A stretch of DNA of 64,000 nucleotides from Hansfordia pulvinata (lineage: Eukaryota; Ascomycota; Sordariomycetes; Xylariales): assembly GCA_006538405.1 (NCBI GenBank), contig BJKQ01000016.1:434001-498000 (forward strand), written 5' to 3'. Positions 21,323-34,029 of the stretch are shown piece by piece. Numbering within the stretch: the first letter of the stretch is position 1; every line of letters begins with the position of its first letter. Under the pieces are notes generated by a model. It searched no databases. It saw only the letters and a program-made list of their open reading frames with translations, and was not told where the DNA came from. Position numbers and translations under genes: made by a program.

Positions 21323-24300
21323 GGCTGACACACCAGAGGTCTGGATGACGCATCGGCTTAGGGACGGGGCTTGGACGTCGAAGAAGATCTAGGAAGAGAG
21401 GCTGTGTGAAAGACAAGCAGACGCAGTCGCAGGAGGGGCACCGCCGCCCTTAAACGCTGCCATGCCTCGACGCCATGGTCATGTTGGCGTCTCTAGCTCA
21501 TGATCCATGGAATATGGAATGCCAAGCCTAGTCCTGGGTCCCAGGGCCAGTCCCAGTCAGCTGGGAACTTAGTTAGACTGACGAGCCAGAGAGCAGACAT
21601 GCAGCCGAAGCCCTGCAATCTACCTGGCTGAGAGACAAGTACGAGCGACTGCGTGGGTGACAACCACAAGCCGGCCACGGACAACGAGACTCCGTAACGG
21701 CGACGCTTGGCTGACCAGGGTGCCAGGATACCCAGCCTGCCCTGAAAACAAAGCCCGCCACCCCGCTTACACGCTATCTTGGGCCGTGGCCAGACGGCAA
21801 GAGGCTAGCGGTGCCATAGGGCTATCGATAGGTCGACTATCTTGGGATATATTTGGCGGCGAAACATGACCCGGGGGCCAACGCCTACTCGTACGCTGGA
21901 ATCGCAGAGTATACGAAGTGGAAGCATGGGCACGAGTAGGTAGATGAAGGAAATAACCAATGGGTCTCAGGAAGCGATCCACCTAGCCCTATCTGTGCAT
22001 CGTGGCGTGCGTGGGAACAAGCGGTTGACTTACTAAGGTGGCGATCCTTGTCCTAGTGGACCGAAGGAATGCGAAGACGCTCTGTCCGCACGGCTGCAGA
22101 TGCCATCTCTATAGCCATTGTGTCTACGCGGCTAACTACTTAAGTCTGGCGCCAACCCTCGAGTCTCGAAAAGCCGTGCCTTTCAAGTGCGACGATACAC
22201 TTTCAAGCAATAGAGGCATGGCTTAGAGTCTCTCGCTCTCATTTCGCCTCCCTGCTTGCTGACATCGGATGGCTGTGGTACGCAGCAGGATTGCACCTCA
22301 GTAAGGCAGCTGTATGGACTCTGCGCCTCTCTTCATCTGCTCTCAGGGCGAAGCAGAAGACCAACGAGTGAATGTTGAGCCTAGACACAGACAAGACGTT
22401 GGCACCTGAATCGCGTGGTCTATGGGCCAGTCTCCCAGCCTGCGAGTAGAGATCCTCCAAATTGCATGGACTCATTACAGGGGTAGCGAGGACGCGGGTA
22501 GAGAAGACGGCGGATCCTTCATGGGAGAAAGAAGAATAGGCTATCCGCCGCACGTGCTGCAGGAATGACCTATTCCACCATGTCATTGCGGGCGGCTCAC
22601 AATGCTGTGTCATGGATCCAACAGAACGGAAGAAACCTTGTTTATCGCTAGACTACAGGTCTACGAGTATACACAGCTTCACTGTAGGATAACTGGCTTG
22701 CCAATGGTGTGACCCCTGCGCTATTATGTTGACCCGGCGTGCCCGCTTCGTCGCCAGATCAGTCGCGAATCCATGATTTGGGTATCATGAAGGATAAACT
22801 CGTACGCGGCCCTGTCTTTCTCGTAGAGAAGCACGTAGCAGGGCAGCAAACTCGAGGCCTGGCTGTAGTGAAAGAGGAAGAGGCAGGCAGTGCTGAGCGT
22901 GGCGACGAGAGAGTAACTCGGCGCGGAGGGCAAGAGGGCAGTGCGACCTTTCGCCCGCTGGGGCGACGAAGAATTGTGAAGGTGCTCGATCGGGAATTCA
23001 TGCCATTTGGACGCATCTTGGGTCTGGATGACATGCTGGACGTAGGAATCCAAGATGGGCGGGTGGGCTGGTCAATCTTCGACCATACCGAGGTATCAGG
23101 CTAGATCAGCCATAGAACGACTCAGCTGGCGGATTGTGGACAGAGCCGGCGAAGGAGCCGCGTCTCTGCTTCGGGCCAAGTTTGAATGGCCATTCTGTAG
23201 GACAACCCTTCATTGCCATGTGCTTGACACGCCCAACATCACGTGTTGGCAGGTGGTGTTCATCAGAAAGAAGCTCGGCTACGTGTTGTCCACAGGACAG
23301 AGCTTCAACAAAAAGATTGAGATGCGACCTTGCATGATGCGTGCCTCTCTGGGGATGGAACCTCATCTTGCGCAGAGGTGTCGAGTCGAGTCCCAACGGG
23401 CGCCTCTGGCTATGCCGGGTGTCCAATCAACTTGGATGGAGAAATCGAGCTGGAAGCCCTATTTCATGGTTTGAGCACTCCGTACACTGGCGGTCATGCG
23501 ACTACTTTTCAACTGGTTTGTTCATTATCCAAGCAAAAACCCAGGTCTCGTGCGGCGACGGCCATGGGCTATGAGGGTCAGAGCACAGAGTGCGACAAGA
23601 GCCAGAGCGCGACGAAAGAGAAGAATCCGCGCAGGCAAGCGACCTTGCCATTGCTTGACACGAACGGCGACAGCACAAGCCATCTATCTCTGAACGATAT
23701 GCACTCTCATCTGGCTTGACCACATTGGTAATGCAAAACGAAATCACGAGTGGCGCAGCAGTGGGAGGGGGAGAGTCAACTTACCAAACGAGTACATCGG
23801 ATAAACGCACCATGAATAATTGCATCTGACCCGGTCTCTGACTAGATGTACAAGGAATCCAAATCAATGCTGTCTTCGCTAAAGACCATGTCGTCTGCTC
23901 AAGCCCAAAATTGAATCACGACCGATTGCCATCATCGCGAGTGCGACTGGGGCTGGAACCTCGGTGGCCAGGAACTCGGTACTCGAAATGCACAGCTTCT
24001 TGGGCCTCGAACTCTGTCGGCCTCGGTCCATCCAGCCCGCGGGACAGGTACATTCAAATACATGTGTACCTTGCAGAAGTACTCGTATGTCAATGTATCC
24101 CATGATGTAACTGACCTGACATTGACGCCACAGAATACATCAAGGGAGGTCACTCACGCCGGTCACTCCGGGGCACCCACTCCGACTGGACGTTCGAGTG
24201 CACGAACCGGACGGTACCTCCACACTGGACGTGCGAGGGCAGCCCTGCATGTGCGATAAGATAAGATTCATGTACTCGCCCTCGCTGCGCGATAGCAAAG

Positions 24301-24770
24301 GTACCTACCTGCTTGCCTATCCACGAGCGCACCTCGTACCAGCGGCCACGCGTCATCGGAGCAACAGCGTCATCTGACACAAGCGCGGGCGGCCCAGCAG
24401 CTCTGGGGCCTGCAGCAGGCCCGGCTGGCTGAGTTCCACCGACGCGAGCTGCAGGCGGAGGCTGAGCTATTCGGGAAGGTCCAGGCAACCAACGCCGCAA
24501 CTACCTACCGAAGCTGCTGCGAACGGATACAGCCTCGCTCGCTCGCCTGTCGTCCGTCGTCCGTCTCCCGCCGTTCCTCTCCGCCGCTCCCATCGCCGGC
24601 GACTTCGACAATCCCGCCCGCCTTCGCCTCTCTCTCAACTCAACACCCAGCCACCGTCTGCTCTCAGCCACCGCACCGTCCGGCCGGCTCCCTTCGAAAC
24701 ACCCCCAGCCGATCGACGCAGCGCGTCCCGCTCCGATCCGCCCACTTGTGCAGCTTGCCCCAACACCACG
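21323..24770. other. Long intergenic region, no gene recognised
   Basis: 3.4 kb. Open frames on both strands at 22239-23750 overlap and show no family match that I recognise. The best is minus strand 22724-23053 (109 codons, one hydrophobic stretch), too weak to call. TACGAGTA-type octamers lie at 21886, 22662 and 24080. The last 300 bp is C-rich and likely the promoter and 5' UTR of the ABC transporter. Confidence 0.45.
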
Positions 24771-27700
24771 ATGGCCCCATCGAGGCCCGCGGCCCTCGCC
24801 CTGGCTGGCCTCGCCATGCTGTCGTCCTCTTTCACGACCCCCGTCGCCGCCCAGAAGAACTTCACCTACATCGACTCGCTGCGCGCTGAATTAGCCCTTC
24901 TCGACGACAGGCCTCCCAACTGCCCCCCTTGGTGAGTGCCGTCCCCAGCCTCAAAAGCCGGAAATGCCCCAAGCCTGACTGACGGATGCGCGCCATGACA
25001 GCTTCAACTGCCTTCTTCCCGCCTATGAATGCGGTCAGTATGCCGACTGCAACGAATACAACGGCAAATGCGCATGCCCCCCAGGCTTTGGGGGCGATGA
25101 CTGCATAGAACCCAGTACGGACAATACCCCTCAATAGCGTCATATGCACTCCGTGAGGCAGGACAGTCGCTGATACTACATTTTCTTCCCTGTCTACAGC
25201 TTGCGGGTCCCTTGCGCGCGGCAAAGAGCGCCCCATGCGCCAGGGCGACAGTTGCGACTGCGATGACGGCTGGACCGGCATCAATTGCAACGTCTGCACC
25301 ACCAACAAAGCATGCAATGCTCTCATGGAGACAGGTCAAGATGGTGTCTGCTACCAGAACGGCGAGGTCGTGAGCCAGAATCACCAAATGTGTGATGTAA
25401 CCAACCGCAAGATTCTCGATATGCTTAACGGACAAGTCCCGCAAGCCACCTTCACCTGCAAGGCCGAGTCCGCCGAATGCGACTTTCAGTGTACGTTCCA
25501 TCCGCCGCCCCTCCCTCAAGAAAGAGACTCGCCGTTCCCATATTCCAGGCCCCAAGGGTTTAATTGCTCCCCACTCCGAATATTTGCTGACAAGAACATC
25601 TCGATTAGTCTGGATTGACGAGGTCGAGTCCTTCTACTGCCATCTTGAAGAGTGCGAGTCCAGTGCCGACTTCACCTCTGAACGCAACAGCACCTACTAT
25701 AAATGCCCCAAGGTTGAATGCAGCTGCATCTCAGATCGCATGCTCTGCGGCGCTGACGGTTCCGTTGACCTGACCGACTTTCTCAAAGAAAACGTGGAAG
25801 GGCCGGCCTCTTTTGCGTGCCAGCAAGAAGGCGGTGGCGTGAATCAGTGCAAGTTCAGGGAACCTCAGCTTGACTGGATGGTTCAAAGCATTTTTGGCGA
25901 TGAGAGCATCGCTCTCGAATGCCGCTCCGGCGAATGTCTCTACCATACCGAGGTTCCTGGGTATCATCGTCCGGTCAAGCAGATCAACACGCCCCTCATC
26001 GCCGGTGTCATCGCAGGCTGCTCTCTATTTGTTGTCGCCGTCATCCTCCTTACTTGGTACCTTTCACGCCGCCAGTATCACTACGTCGCTCTTCCCTTGG
26101 ACGATTCAGACGACGAAGCCACCAAACTCATGACCGACCACAAGCCCGCCTCACTATACTTTGAAAATGTGTCTTACGGGCTTAACGGCAAAATCATCCT
26201 CAGCGACATCCGTGGCGCAGCTCACCCAGGAGAGATCACGGCCATCATGGGCGCTTCGGGCGCTGGCAAAACCAGCTTCTTGGACATTCTCGCTCGCAAG
26301 AACAAGAGAGGTAACACGGGCGGCGAGTTCTACGTCAATGGCGAGAAAGTCACCGATACGGAGTTCAGAAGCGTCATTGGGTTTGTGGACCAGGAGGACA
26401 CCATGTTGCCCACCCTCACCGTACACGAGACCATTCTGACCAGTGCCCTCCTCCGCCTGCCTCGCGCCATGAGTCGTGCAGCCAAGGAACAGCGCGTGTG
26501 GGAAGTCGAGAAACAGCTCGGTATCTACAGCATTCGCGACTCCCTCATTGGGTCTGAGGAGGGCAAGGGCCGCGGCATCTCCGGTGGTGAAAAGCGACGC
26601 GTCGGTATCGCCTGCGAGTTGGTTACAAGCCCCTCAATCCTGTTTCTGGACGAGCCCACAAGCGGCCTCGACGCTTTCAATGCTTTCAACGTCATTGAAT
26701 GCCTCGTGACGCTTGCGAAGACGTACAAGCGAACCGTTATTTTCACCATTCACCAACCGCGTTCCAACATTGTGGCTCTCTTCGATCGCTTGGTTCTGCT
26801 GGCCAAGGGCAAGACCGTCTTCTCCGGTCCTTTTGGGCAGTGTCAAGATTACTTTGACAAGCTTGGTTACCCGTGCCCGCCTGGCTTCAACATTGCCGAC
26901 TATCTCGTGGATTTGACCATGCACGCCAGCAACACGACCGCTTTCGACGATGGATCGATTGCTTACGACGCGGCGAGCATCGGTCCGAGCAGCACAGCCG
27001 CCGTCAAGTCAGTGGCCAGCATCTCCGGCAACAGCACCGAGGAGAGCCCAGTGGAGCCCTCGTCCAGCACAAGGCCCAAGAACAAGCGGAAGGACTCGGT
27101 CAAAGCACGTCAGGATCGTGAGCTCTTCACTCGCCGGAAGAACACAGCCAACACCGCTGAGTCGTCGGACGCCGAAGAAGAGACGGGTGCATACAAGCTG
27201 CACAAACAGCCCCCCAATGGCGCGGCCCCCAGAATCGTCGTGGACGATGCCGACGATGTCCCACCTTCGGCCGAAACGAACCTGGACGGCCTTGTGCGAT
27301 CGTACGCCGAGTCAGATGTAGCAGGCAACATCCACGACGAAATACAAGACGCCGTGCAGCACGCCCAGCACCGAAATGGCGCCAACGGACTGACCATCGG
27401 CGGAGCTGGCGCAACCGGGAGCGCAATCGGCCGCGGTTATGCCAGGACTGGATACATCAGGCAGTTCCTCATTCTGTCTCAGCGCACCTGGCGGAACTTG
27501 TACCGCAACCCCCTGCTGATGTTGACTCATTATGCCATTGCAATCCTCCTCGCAGTGCTCTCTGGCTTTCTGTTCTACGGCTTGACTGACGACATCCCCG
27601 GCTTCCAAAACCGGCTGGGTCTTTTCTTCTTTCTACTGGCCCTGTTTGGTTTCAGCACCCTCACGAGTCTCAACGTCTTTGCTTCTGAGCGGCTCTTGTT

Positions 27701-28283
27701 CACCCGCGAGCGCGCCAACGGTTACTACTCGCCAATCACCTATTTCCTGGCCAAGGTCGTGTTCGACATTGTGCCTCTTCGCATCATCCCGCCGATTCTC
27801 ATGGGTGCCATTGTGTACCCCATGACAGGCCTTATCCCTGATGCATCGCACTTCTTCACCTTTATGCTGGTCCTGGTTCTCTTCAACCTGGCGGCTGCCG
27901 CTATCTGTCTATTCATCGGCATTGTTTGCAAAGACCACAGCGTGGCGAATCTGATCGGCAGCCTCGTCATGCTGTTCTCGTTGCTGTTCGCCGGACTGCT
28001 GCTGAACCACGAGAAGATCCCGGACGCTGCAAAGTGGCTTCAATCGCTGTCCATCTTCCACTACGGATTCGAGGCCCTGATCGTCAATGAAGTGGTCCAG
28101 TTGACGCTGGTGGACAAGAAATATGGATTGGACATCACGGTGCCGGGAGCCGCCATTCTGAGTTCCTTCGGTTTCGACAACAGCGCAAAATGGATGGATA
28201 TCATCAACCTGGGTGTCTTCAGCGGCATCTTCGTTATTCTGGCTTACATGGCGATGCACTTCCTATTGGTGGAGAGGCGATAG
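24771..28283 (+). CDS. ADP1: Adp1-like ABCG transporter with EGF-like extracellular region
   Basis: Half-size ABC transporter related to yeast Adp1, an ABCG member whose substrate is not established. Exons: 24771-24931, 25003-25114, 25200-25490 and 25609-28283. A signal peptide is followed by Cys-rich EGF-like repeats ([19 protein letters not shown], then [12 protein letters not shown]) and a first membrane span ([20 protein letters not shown]). The nucleotide-binding domain has Walker [10 protein letters not shown] (near 401), signature ISGGEKRRV (near 509) and Walker [13 protein letters not shown] (near 531). A charged, disordered linker leads to the six-helix domain (from near 800) containing [10 protein letters not shown] and [11 protein letters not shown]. 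Exon 2 needs one extra base at 25019-25021 (CTTCTTCCG) to read [12 protein letters not shown]; the product is then 1,079 residues, typical for the family. Confidence 0.93.
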
Positions 28284-28856
28284 AGCAGCAGAGCAGCCGG
28301 GGGCTTCAAGGATTTGAAAGGTTTAGATTGTTTAAAACGTGTCATGTGCCGTCAAATAAGTGGCTTTCTGCGTTGCCGCGATCGAGACCCGACAGCAACT
28401 GTACGATAGTATGACGAGCAGGGCATCTGCGCCGACGAATCGACAGCCAAGAAATTATTCGAAATGAATCAAATCACGCACCCACGGTTCTGAGTAGGCG
28501 AGATAAGTAGCGAGTAGATGGTGCAGGCGATTTGGCTTCATATATTCACAGGTTATTTTCTTATGTAGTACACGGACGAACCCAGTGTCCTGCAGTCACC
28601 CTAGGGCATTGGTCCCCACGGTCTCTCAGTCGCTTCCACACTTTTCCTCTCCAGGGCCCCTCTGTACGGATCTCCGCGCGACAGCTCCAAGTCCTTGTTC
28701 TGACGAGACCTCCAAAATCTGGACTCTCCCTTGTTCATAGTAAAAGTACATTATACACGGTCATGGCAGTGTTTCGTCTTTGGCCCGCTTTCAATGCTGC
28801 AGCGACATCCATCACGCCATGATGATGGCTTCGGGCGTAGAAATGGCAAGAACGTC
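28284..28856. other. Convergent intergenic region
   Basis: 573 bp between two converging genes; should contain both 3' UTRs. No gene seen. Confidence 0.5.
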
Positions 28857-29878
28857 TCATAGGTCCATCTTGCCGCCCGTCAGCTCCTCGGCAAGGCGCT
28901 TCTGGCGGCGGGCAGTGCGGCTGTAGTCGAGGGGCTCAGCCAGGCCGGCACCTGGGATGGAGGAGGCGCCGGCGGGTTTGGCGTTCTTTGACGCGTCGAA
29001 CATCGCCTGCACGCTGGGGGGTTGCCATGGCGGTCCCAGGCGTTGTTTATTTGGCGGGACGAGGCAGTGGTGCCGGAGTAGTAGTCTGGGCGGAAGAGGC
29101 GCTCGACCTCGGCCTCGAGCTCGGCCTCCTCGACAATGAAGGAGCGGGCGTTCATGTAGAGCTGCTGGACGGCGTCGGAGCGGCGGTCGGCCTGGTCACG
29201 GGCGTGGGCCTCGGAGCGCTGGCGCGAGGCCAGGGCGCGCTCGAAGCGGACCGGATCCTGGGCGACGCGGAAGTCGAGGACGGCCGGGTGCACCGAGGCA
29301 CGGGTCAGGCGCTCGTCCTCGGGCTCGGGGGCCTCGGCGGCGGCCTTGTGGGCGGCGCGGACCTCGCGGACGCGGCGCTCGCGGTGGCTGTCGGCGCGGC
29401 GCTTGCGCTCCCACAGGGAGCGGACGCCCTCGTTCAGGTTCTCGCGGCGCGAGGCGGCCATGCGGCGCTTGAAGGAGTGCAGGTCCGCGGTCGGGCTGGC
29501 GGTGGCGGCGCCGATCTTAGCGTCGCGGGCGTCGCGGCGGCTGGAGGGCGCGGCGGCGGCGCGCTCGAGGAAGGTCTTGTTGGCCTTCAGGGCACCGTCG
29601 CGGCCGGGGAATACGTTGCGCGGCACGGGCAGGAAGCCCTTGACGCGCCCGCGCGCGCGAAAGTCCTCGACCGACTGGTTCTGGGGCGGCTGCGGGGTGT
29701 TGATGAAGGACGGGGCCTCCGGGGGGATGCGCTGGGGCCGGCTTTTCCTCTGCTGCGCCGGTGTCGATCCCAGGTCGGAGCTCAGGGAGGGCGTGGTGGT
29801 GAAGAGGCGGACGAGCTGGGAGACGGGGGAGGCGAGGCTCCGGGGGTGGGCGATGGGTCGGGCGTGCAAGGGCGGCAT
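28857..29878 (-). CDS. Probable mitochondrial small-subunit ribosomal protein (mS26/Pet123-like; frame broken once)
   Basis: About 340 residues. The ATG at 29878 (MPPLHARPIAHPRSLASPVS) opens a basic, Ser/Thr-rich targeting peptide with LVRLFTTTPSLSS; an upstream in-frame ATG at 30343 would add 155 unconserved residues. The body is highly Arg/Ala/Glu-rich and helical (NLNEGVRSLWERKRRADSHR), then HPAVLDFRVAQDPVRFERAL and FRPDYYSGTTASSRQINNAW. After RHGNPP the frame fails: the six-base run at 29016-29021 needs a seventh base to read PSVQAMFDASKN through to RTARRQKRLAEELTGGKMDL, stop at 28857. The composition and the paired C-terminal block suggest fungal mS26; family identity is from memory and moderately certain. 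Confidence 0.65.
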
Positions 29879-30743
29879 CGTGGCGGCGGTGTTGTCACGA
29901 GGGTGGCGGGCGTAGATGGAACGGAGAGGCAGGGATGGATGCCACGGCGCCTTGGGCATAGGGGAGGGCGGCTGGCTCTTGGGGCCCCTGGTGTGGTGAC
30001 AGGTTCTTGCCCACTCGAAAGCACGGAGGCGAGGGCGCTGTATTGTATCGTTCTTGAAGCAGAATCGACGTCCGGCCCGTAGTCGGGTGGTAATCGGGAC
30101 GACACTCGGGTGGGCGTGGGTAATGCAAGTCGGCGTGAGGTGAGGACAGACTTGGACGTGGGTGAGTTTGGCGACGACGCGGAACAGCTCAGGCGTCACG
30201 AACTTTTTCGTCCGTCGATGCACTAGTCGAGGAGTGACCGCAGACTTCGCGTGCATTCCCGGACGACGAGCTAGATCTTGGTCCCCAGCTCGAGCATATG
30301 CACTTATGCGATTATCCAAAGATGAGTGGGAGATCCGGTACAAAGCTCATGTACTGCCAAGAACGATGGACCCTGAACCAGTGGAAGAAGAGGGCAGGTG
30401 GGCAGTACGGAGTACAGGTAGCTACTAGGTAGGGAAATGCCCCACTACTGGGGGTCTCCAGCCGTACATTTCCACCGCCACGCCGTTCGAGGCCCAACGA
30501 TAAGATAAGCCAGCCAACTCTCCCAACTTTTTTCTTTCCATGTCTACTACTGCCCGGCTGCCACAACGCCGCCTTGAACCACGCATCTTTCTTCCATCCT
30601 CCCTTTTCCACCCAAACCCTCCTTCACTCGAAGCGGGCGAGCAATCGCCCTTGCCTCCTGTTTCTTCCCTGTGCTCCCGTTTCTGAGCTTCGTCAATTCT
30701 TTCATCCCGTCCGGCAAAGCGACAGGATCATCGACGAGCCAAG
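29879..30743. promoter_or_regulatory. Bidirectional promoter region: mS26-like gene / NOG2
   Basis: 865 bp between divergent start codons of two genes with ribosome-related roles, one mitochondrial and one nucleolar. CT-rich tracts precede the NOG2 ATG (30520-30720, plus strand). No unambiguous TATA box. Confidence 0.5.
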
Positions 30744-32952
30744 ATGGGCACCCACAAGAAGGAACGCAACCGGCTTGACCGCCAGGGCAAGTCGGGCCAC
30801 GGCATGGACAACATCAAGATCAAGGGCGAGAACTTCTACCGCGATGCCAAGAAGATCAAGACCCTCAACATGCGCAAGGATGGCAAGCCCACGCGCAACG
30901 CTGCCGGTGACATCACCCAAGCCGCCGCCTACCAGAGCCGCGACGTTCCCACAGCCCGCGTCGAGCCCAACCGCAAGTGGTTCCAGAACACTCGCGTTAT
31001 TTCCCAGGACTCGCTGTCCGCCTTCCGAGACGCCATGGCCGAGAAGGCCAAGGACCCCTACCAGGTTCTGCTCAAGTCCAACAAGCTCCCCATGAGCCTG
31101 ATTCGCGACGGCTCCGACACCAACGGCCTCAAACAGCACCAGGCAAAACTGACTGTCGAGAGCGCCCCTTTCGCCGACACCTTTGGATCCAAAGCCCAGC
31201 GCAAGCGCGTCAAGCTCGGTGCTACGACCCTCCAGGACCTTGCCGGCCAGTCGGAGCAGGCTCTTGACACCTACAAGGACCGTCTCGAGCAGGCTCGTCT
31301 TCTCAGCGGGAACTCCGGGGCCCCTCGGGACCCTGAGATGGGTGGCGGCGATTTCGATGCCGAGCCTGAGGACCCTCTCGCCCTGGCCATTGAGCCCATC
31401 TTCAATAAGGGCCAGTCCAAGCGCATTTGGAACGAACTCTACAAGGTCATCGACTCGTCCGATGTCATCATTCACGTCCTTGACGCCCGTGATCCTCTGG
31501 GCACCCGCTGCAGGAGTGTCGAGAAGTATCTGCGGGAGGAGGCGCCGCACAAGCATCTTATCTTCGTCCTCAACAAGACGGATCTTGTCCCCACGAGCGT
31601 TGCCGTAAGTTCCAATATTCCACTTTCTCCCATTGCGCACTCTTCCTCAACTTCATACGTTTATGCACATGACTTTCCATGCGTATTCACGGGTGATCCC
31701 AATGAATTTTGTCAGGACACTTCCTCCAAGCTTTTGCCTCTGCGCAAATCTCATCTTGGCTCATGGGAGACCGTCTGTTACCTCATTGGGAGATCAAATT
31801 TCCATTCTAACTGCTTCGAGCCCTCGGGTGACGAGCTGATTGGGCATCGTCTTGATACTCTTTCACCAGTCTGGCCGTGTTCCATTTTTGAGTTGAAGCC
31901 TACCTCTGCCCTTTTGGGCGGCCTAGTGGTTGACTTCTTAGTAATGGTTCACACATACTTCTTCATCACATCGCTTTTCCTTGTCTATTCTCGTGTGTCC
32001 GTGTTTCACCATGCTAACCGGTCACAAGGCCTCTTGGGTTCGTCATCTTTCGGCCGACCACCCCACCCTTGCGTTCAGATCCAGCATTACGAATCCGTTC
32101 GGTAAAGGCTCTCTGATCCAGCTCTTGCGCCAGTTCTCTGCCCTGCATCAAGATCGCAAACAGATATCTGTTGGCTTTATCGGTTATCCCAACACCGGCA
32201 AGTCCTCCATCATCAACGCTCTGCGGAAAAAGCGCGTATGCACAGTCGCCCCTATCCCTGGCGAGACCAAGGTGTGGCAGTACATCACGTTGATGAAGAG
32301 GATATACCTCATCGACTGCCCAGGTGTTGTGCCCCCCAATCAGAACGACACCCCGCAAGATATTCTACTGCGAGGCGTTGTTCGTGTGGAAAACGTGGAA
32401 AACCCCGAGCAGTACATCCCGGCGGTGCTCAATAAGGTTAAGTTGAAGCACATGGAGAGGACCTACGAGCTATCTGGCTGGAAAGACCACATTCACTTCT
32501 TGGAACTGCTTGCCAGGAAAGCAGGGCGACTTCTCAAGGGCGGCGAGCCGGATGTTGACGGCGTCGCGAAGATGATCTTGAACGACTTCATGCGCGGCAA
32601 GATACCGTGGTTCACACCGGCACCAGCTTCCGAAGGAGGCGAGGGTCAGCCCGTGGATGGACGCCAAGGTCGACTCGGCGAGATGCCGAAGAAGCGCAAG
32701 CGTGACGATGCCGAGGTCGTCCCTGACACGGCTGGGTCCGCTGCGAAATTAGAGTCGAAAGACGATGAAGAGGAGGATGAGGAAGAGTTTGGTGGCTTCA
32801 GTGACGATGACGACGACCCGAGCGGAAATGAAGCAGATGAGAGCCTTCAGGCTGCCCTGCGTGAGGAAGCAGGTGACGAAAGTGATGACATGATACCCCT
32901 GGAGGAACTGAGCGATGTGGACGACGATTCTAGTGAGGGAGAAGAAGGTTGA
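30744..32952 (+). CDS. NOG2: Nucleolar GTP-binding protein 2 (Nog2/Nug2)
   Basis: Essential GTPase for maturation and nuclear export of the 60S pre-ribosome. Exons 30744-31604 and 32029-32952 give 594 residues; the 424-nt intron (GTAAGT, branch-like GCTAACC, ACAAG) is long for this genome. The GTPase is circularly permuted, as in the YlqF/Nog family: [10 protein letters not shown] and NKTDLVP (G4, near 276) come before GYPNTGKSS (G1, near 339) and DCPGVVPP (G3, near 382). The N-terminal NGP1NT region starts [20 protein letters not shown]; the C-terminal tail is acidic with a KKRKRDD nuclear-localisation-like patch. The gene is intact. Confidence 0.96.
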
Positions 32953-34029
32953 AGCGAGATCGGCCCGTCAAGAGTTCATCACTCGTGGCTCCAGGTCAGA
33001 CTTCACAAACAGCGCCGGGCTTCACTCCAATCTGAAAGAGAAGGTTGAGTCAAGGGGCTTGCAAGCACAAGCGTTGCAAAAGCCGACTTCCTGCAAGCGA
33101 TACACATGCCCTCGGGCAAGCTGCAGGCTGCAACCCCTCCCACAGTCGCTGCGCTCATACTCGCAAGCGACGAACCAATGTCCCACGCACCAAAAGAAAT
33201 AAACACATTAAGTCCTCGCATCGTTGCTTCCAGCAACTGATGACGAGCGCACGCCCAAACCATCGTCTTTGAATGAAAGCACCAGGTGAAATTCGTTATA
33301 TCTGTTCACGTGTCTGCTCTCCACTAACAACTGTCCTTGGGTGGTTTTGAGGACTCTATGCTCAGAGTCGGGCCAGAGTCACATGGGCGCAACTTCCTGG
33401 ACTCCCAATTGCGCAGTAGGTACTCTTCCCGGCGGACTCACAACCCCTGTGTCCCAGGCGGTCTCAGAGTCGACTATATCAATACGGTACCCATCCGACA
33501 TCAGCTTTCCCCCAACATTATGAACCTTCAAAGTCTATTCCATCGGGTGGCCAGTGGATTCACACACTGCACGTCTCGCAATTTGTCGCTCTGGTAAGTC
33601 CCTATCTGTGGTAGCCACGCCCTTCCCACTTTCCTACCTATGCTGTCTCAATGGCAGTACGTGCTTTCCCGCTTTCCTCGTTTTTGCCAAGGAAGGTACC
33701 ATCGCATGCCGATGGGCAAGCTCCTCAAACCTCCAGCATGGGTATTCATATCCCGAGCTCAGCCCTCAAGACAGGGCTCTCTTCCACATCCCACTCTGAA
33801 ATCGGCACACTCTTTTGGTCTTCGTCGTTGGCTCTCCCCCGCTTTTTGGTTGCCTTGTTTTTGGACGGCTCAGCTGCACACTGTTTCTTCTAATCCAGCC
33901 TACGGTGTTGTTGCTTGCGTTGGTTGTCATTCTTGCTGAGCTCAGGCTCCCGGTCAGCGTCGTCTTTCACACAGAAGCTCTCGAAATCCCCAGTCTCCCA
34001 TCGACCTGAATGAGGAAGCAGAACACGAA
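32953..34029. other. Intergenic, no gene recognised
   Basis: 1.08 kb. Contains the NOG2 3' flank and the promoter of the But2-domain gene (CT-rich near 33590-33900). Small open frames here have no signal peptide or domain. Confidence 0.5.

Noticed and set aside
22724..23426. Two adjacent minus-strand frames with a hydrophobic stretch
   Set aside because: Could be a degraded gene, but no motif or splice structure supports it.
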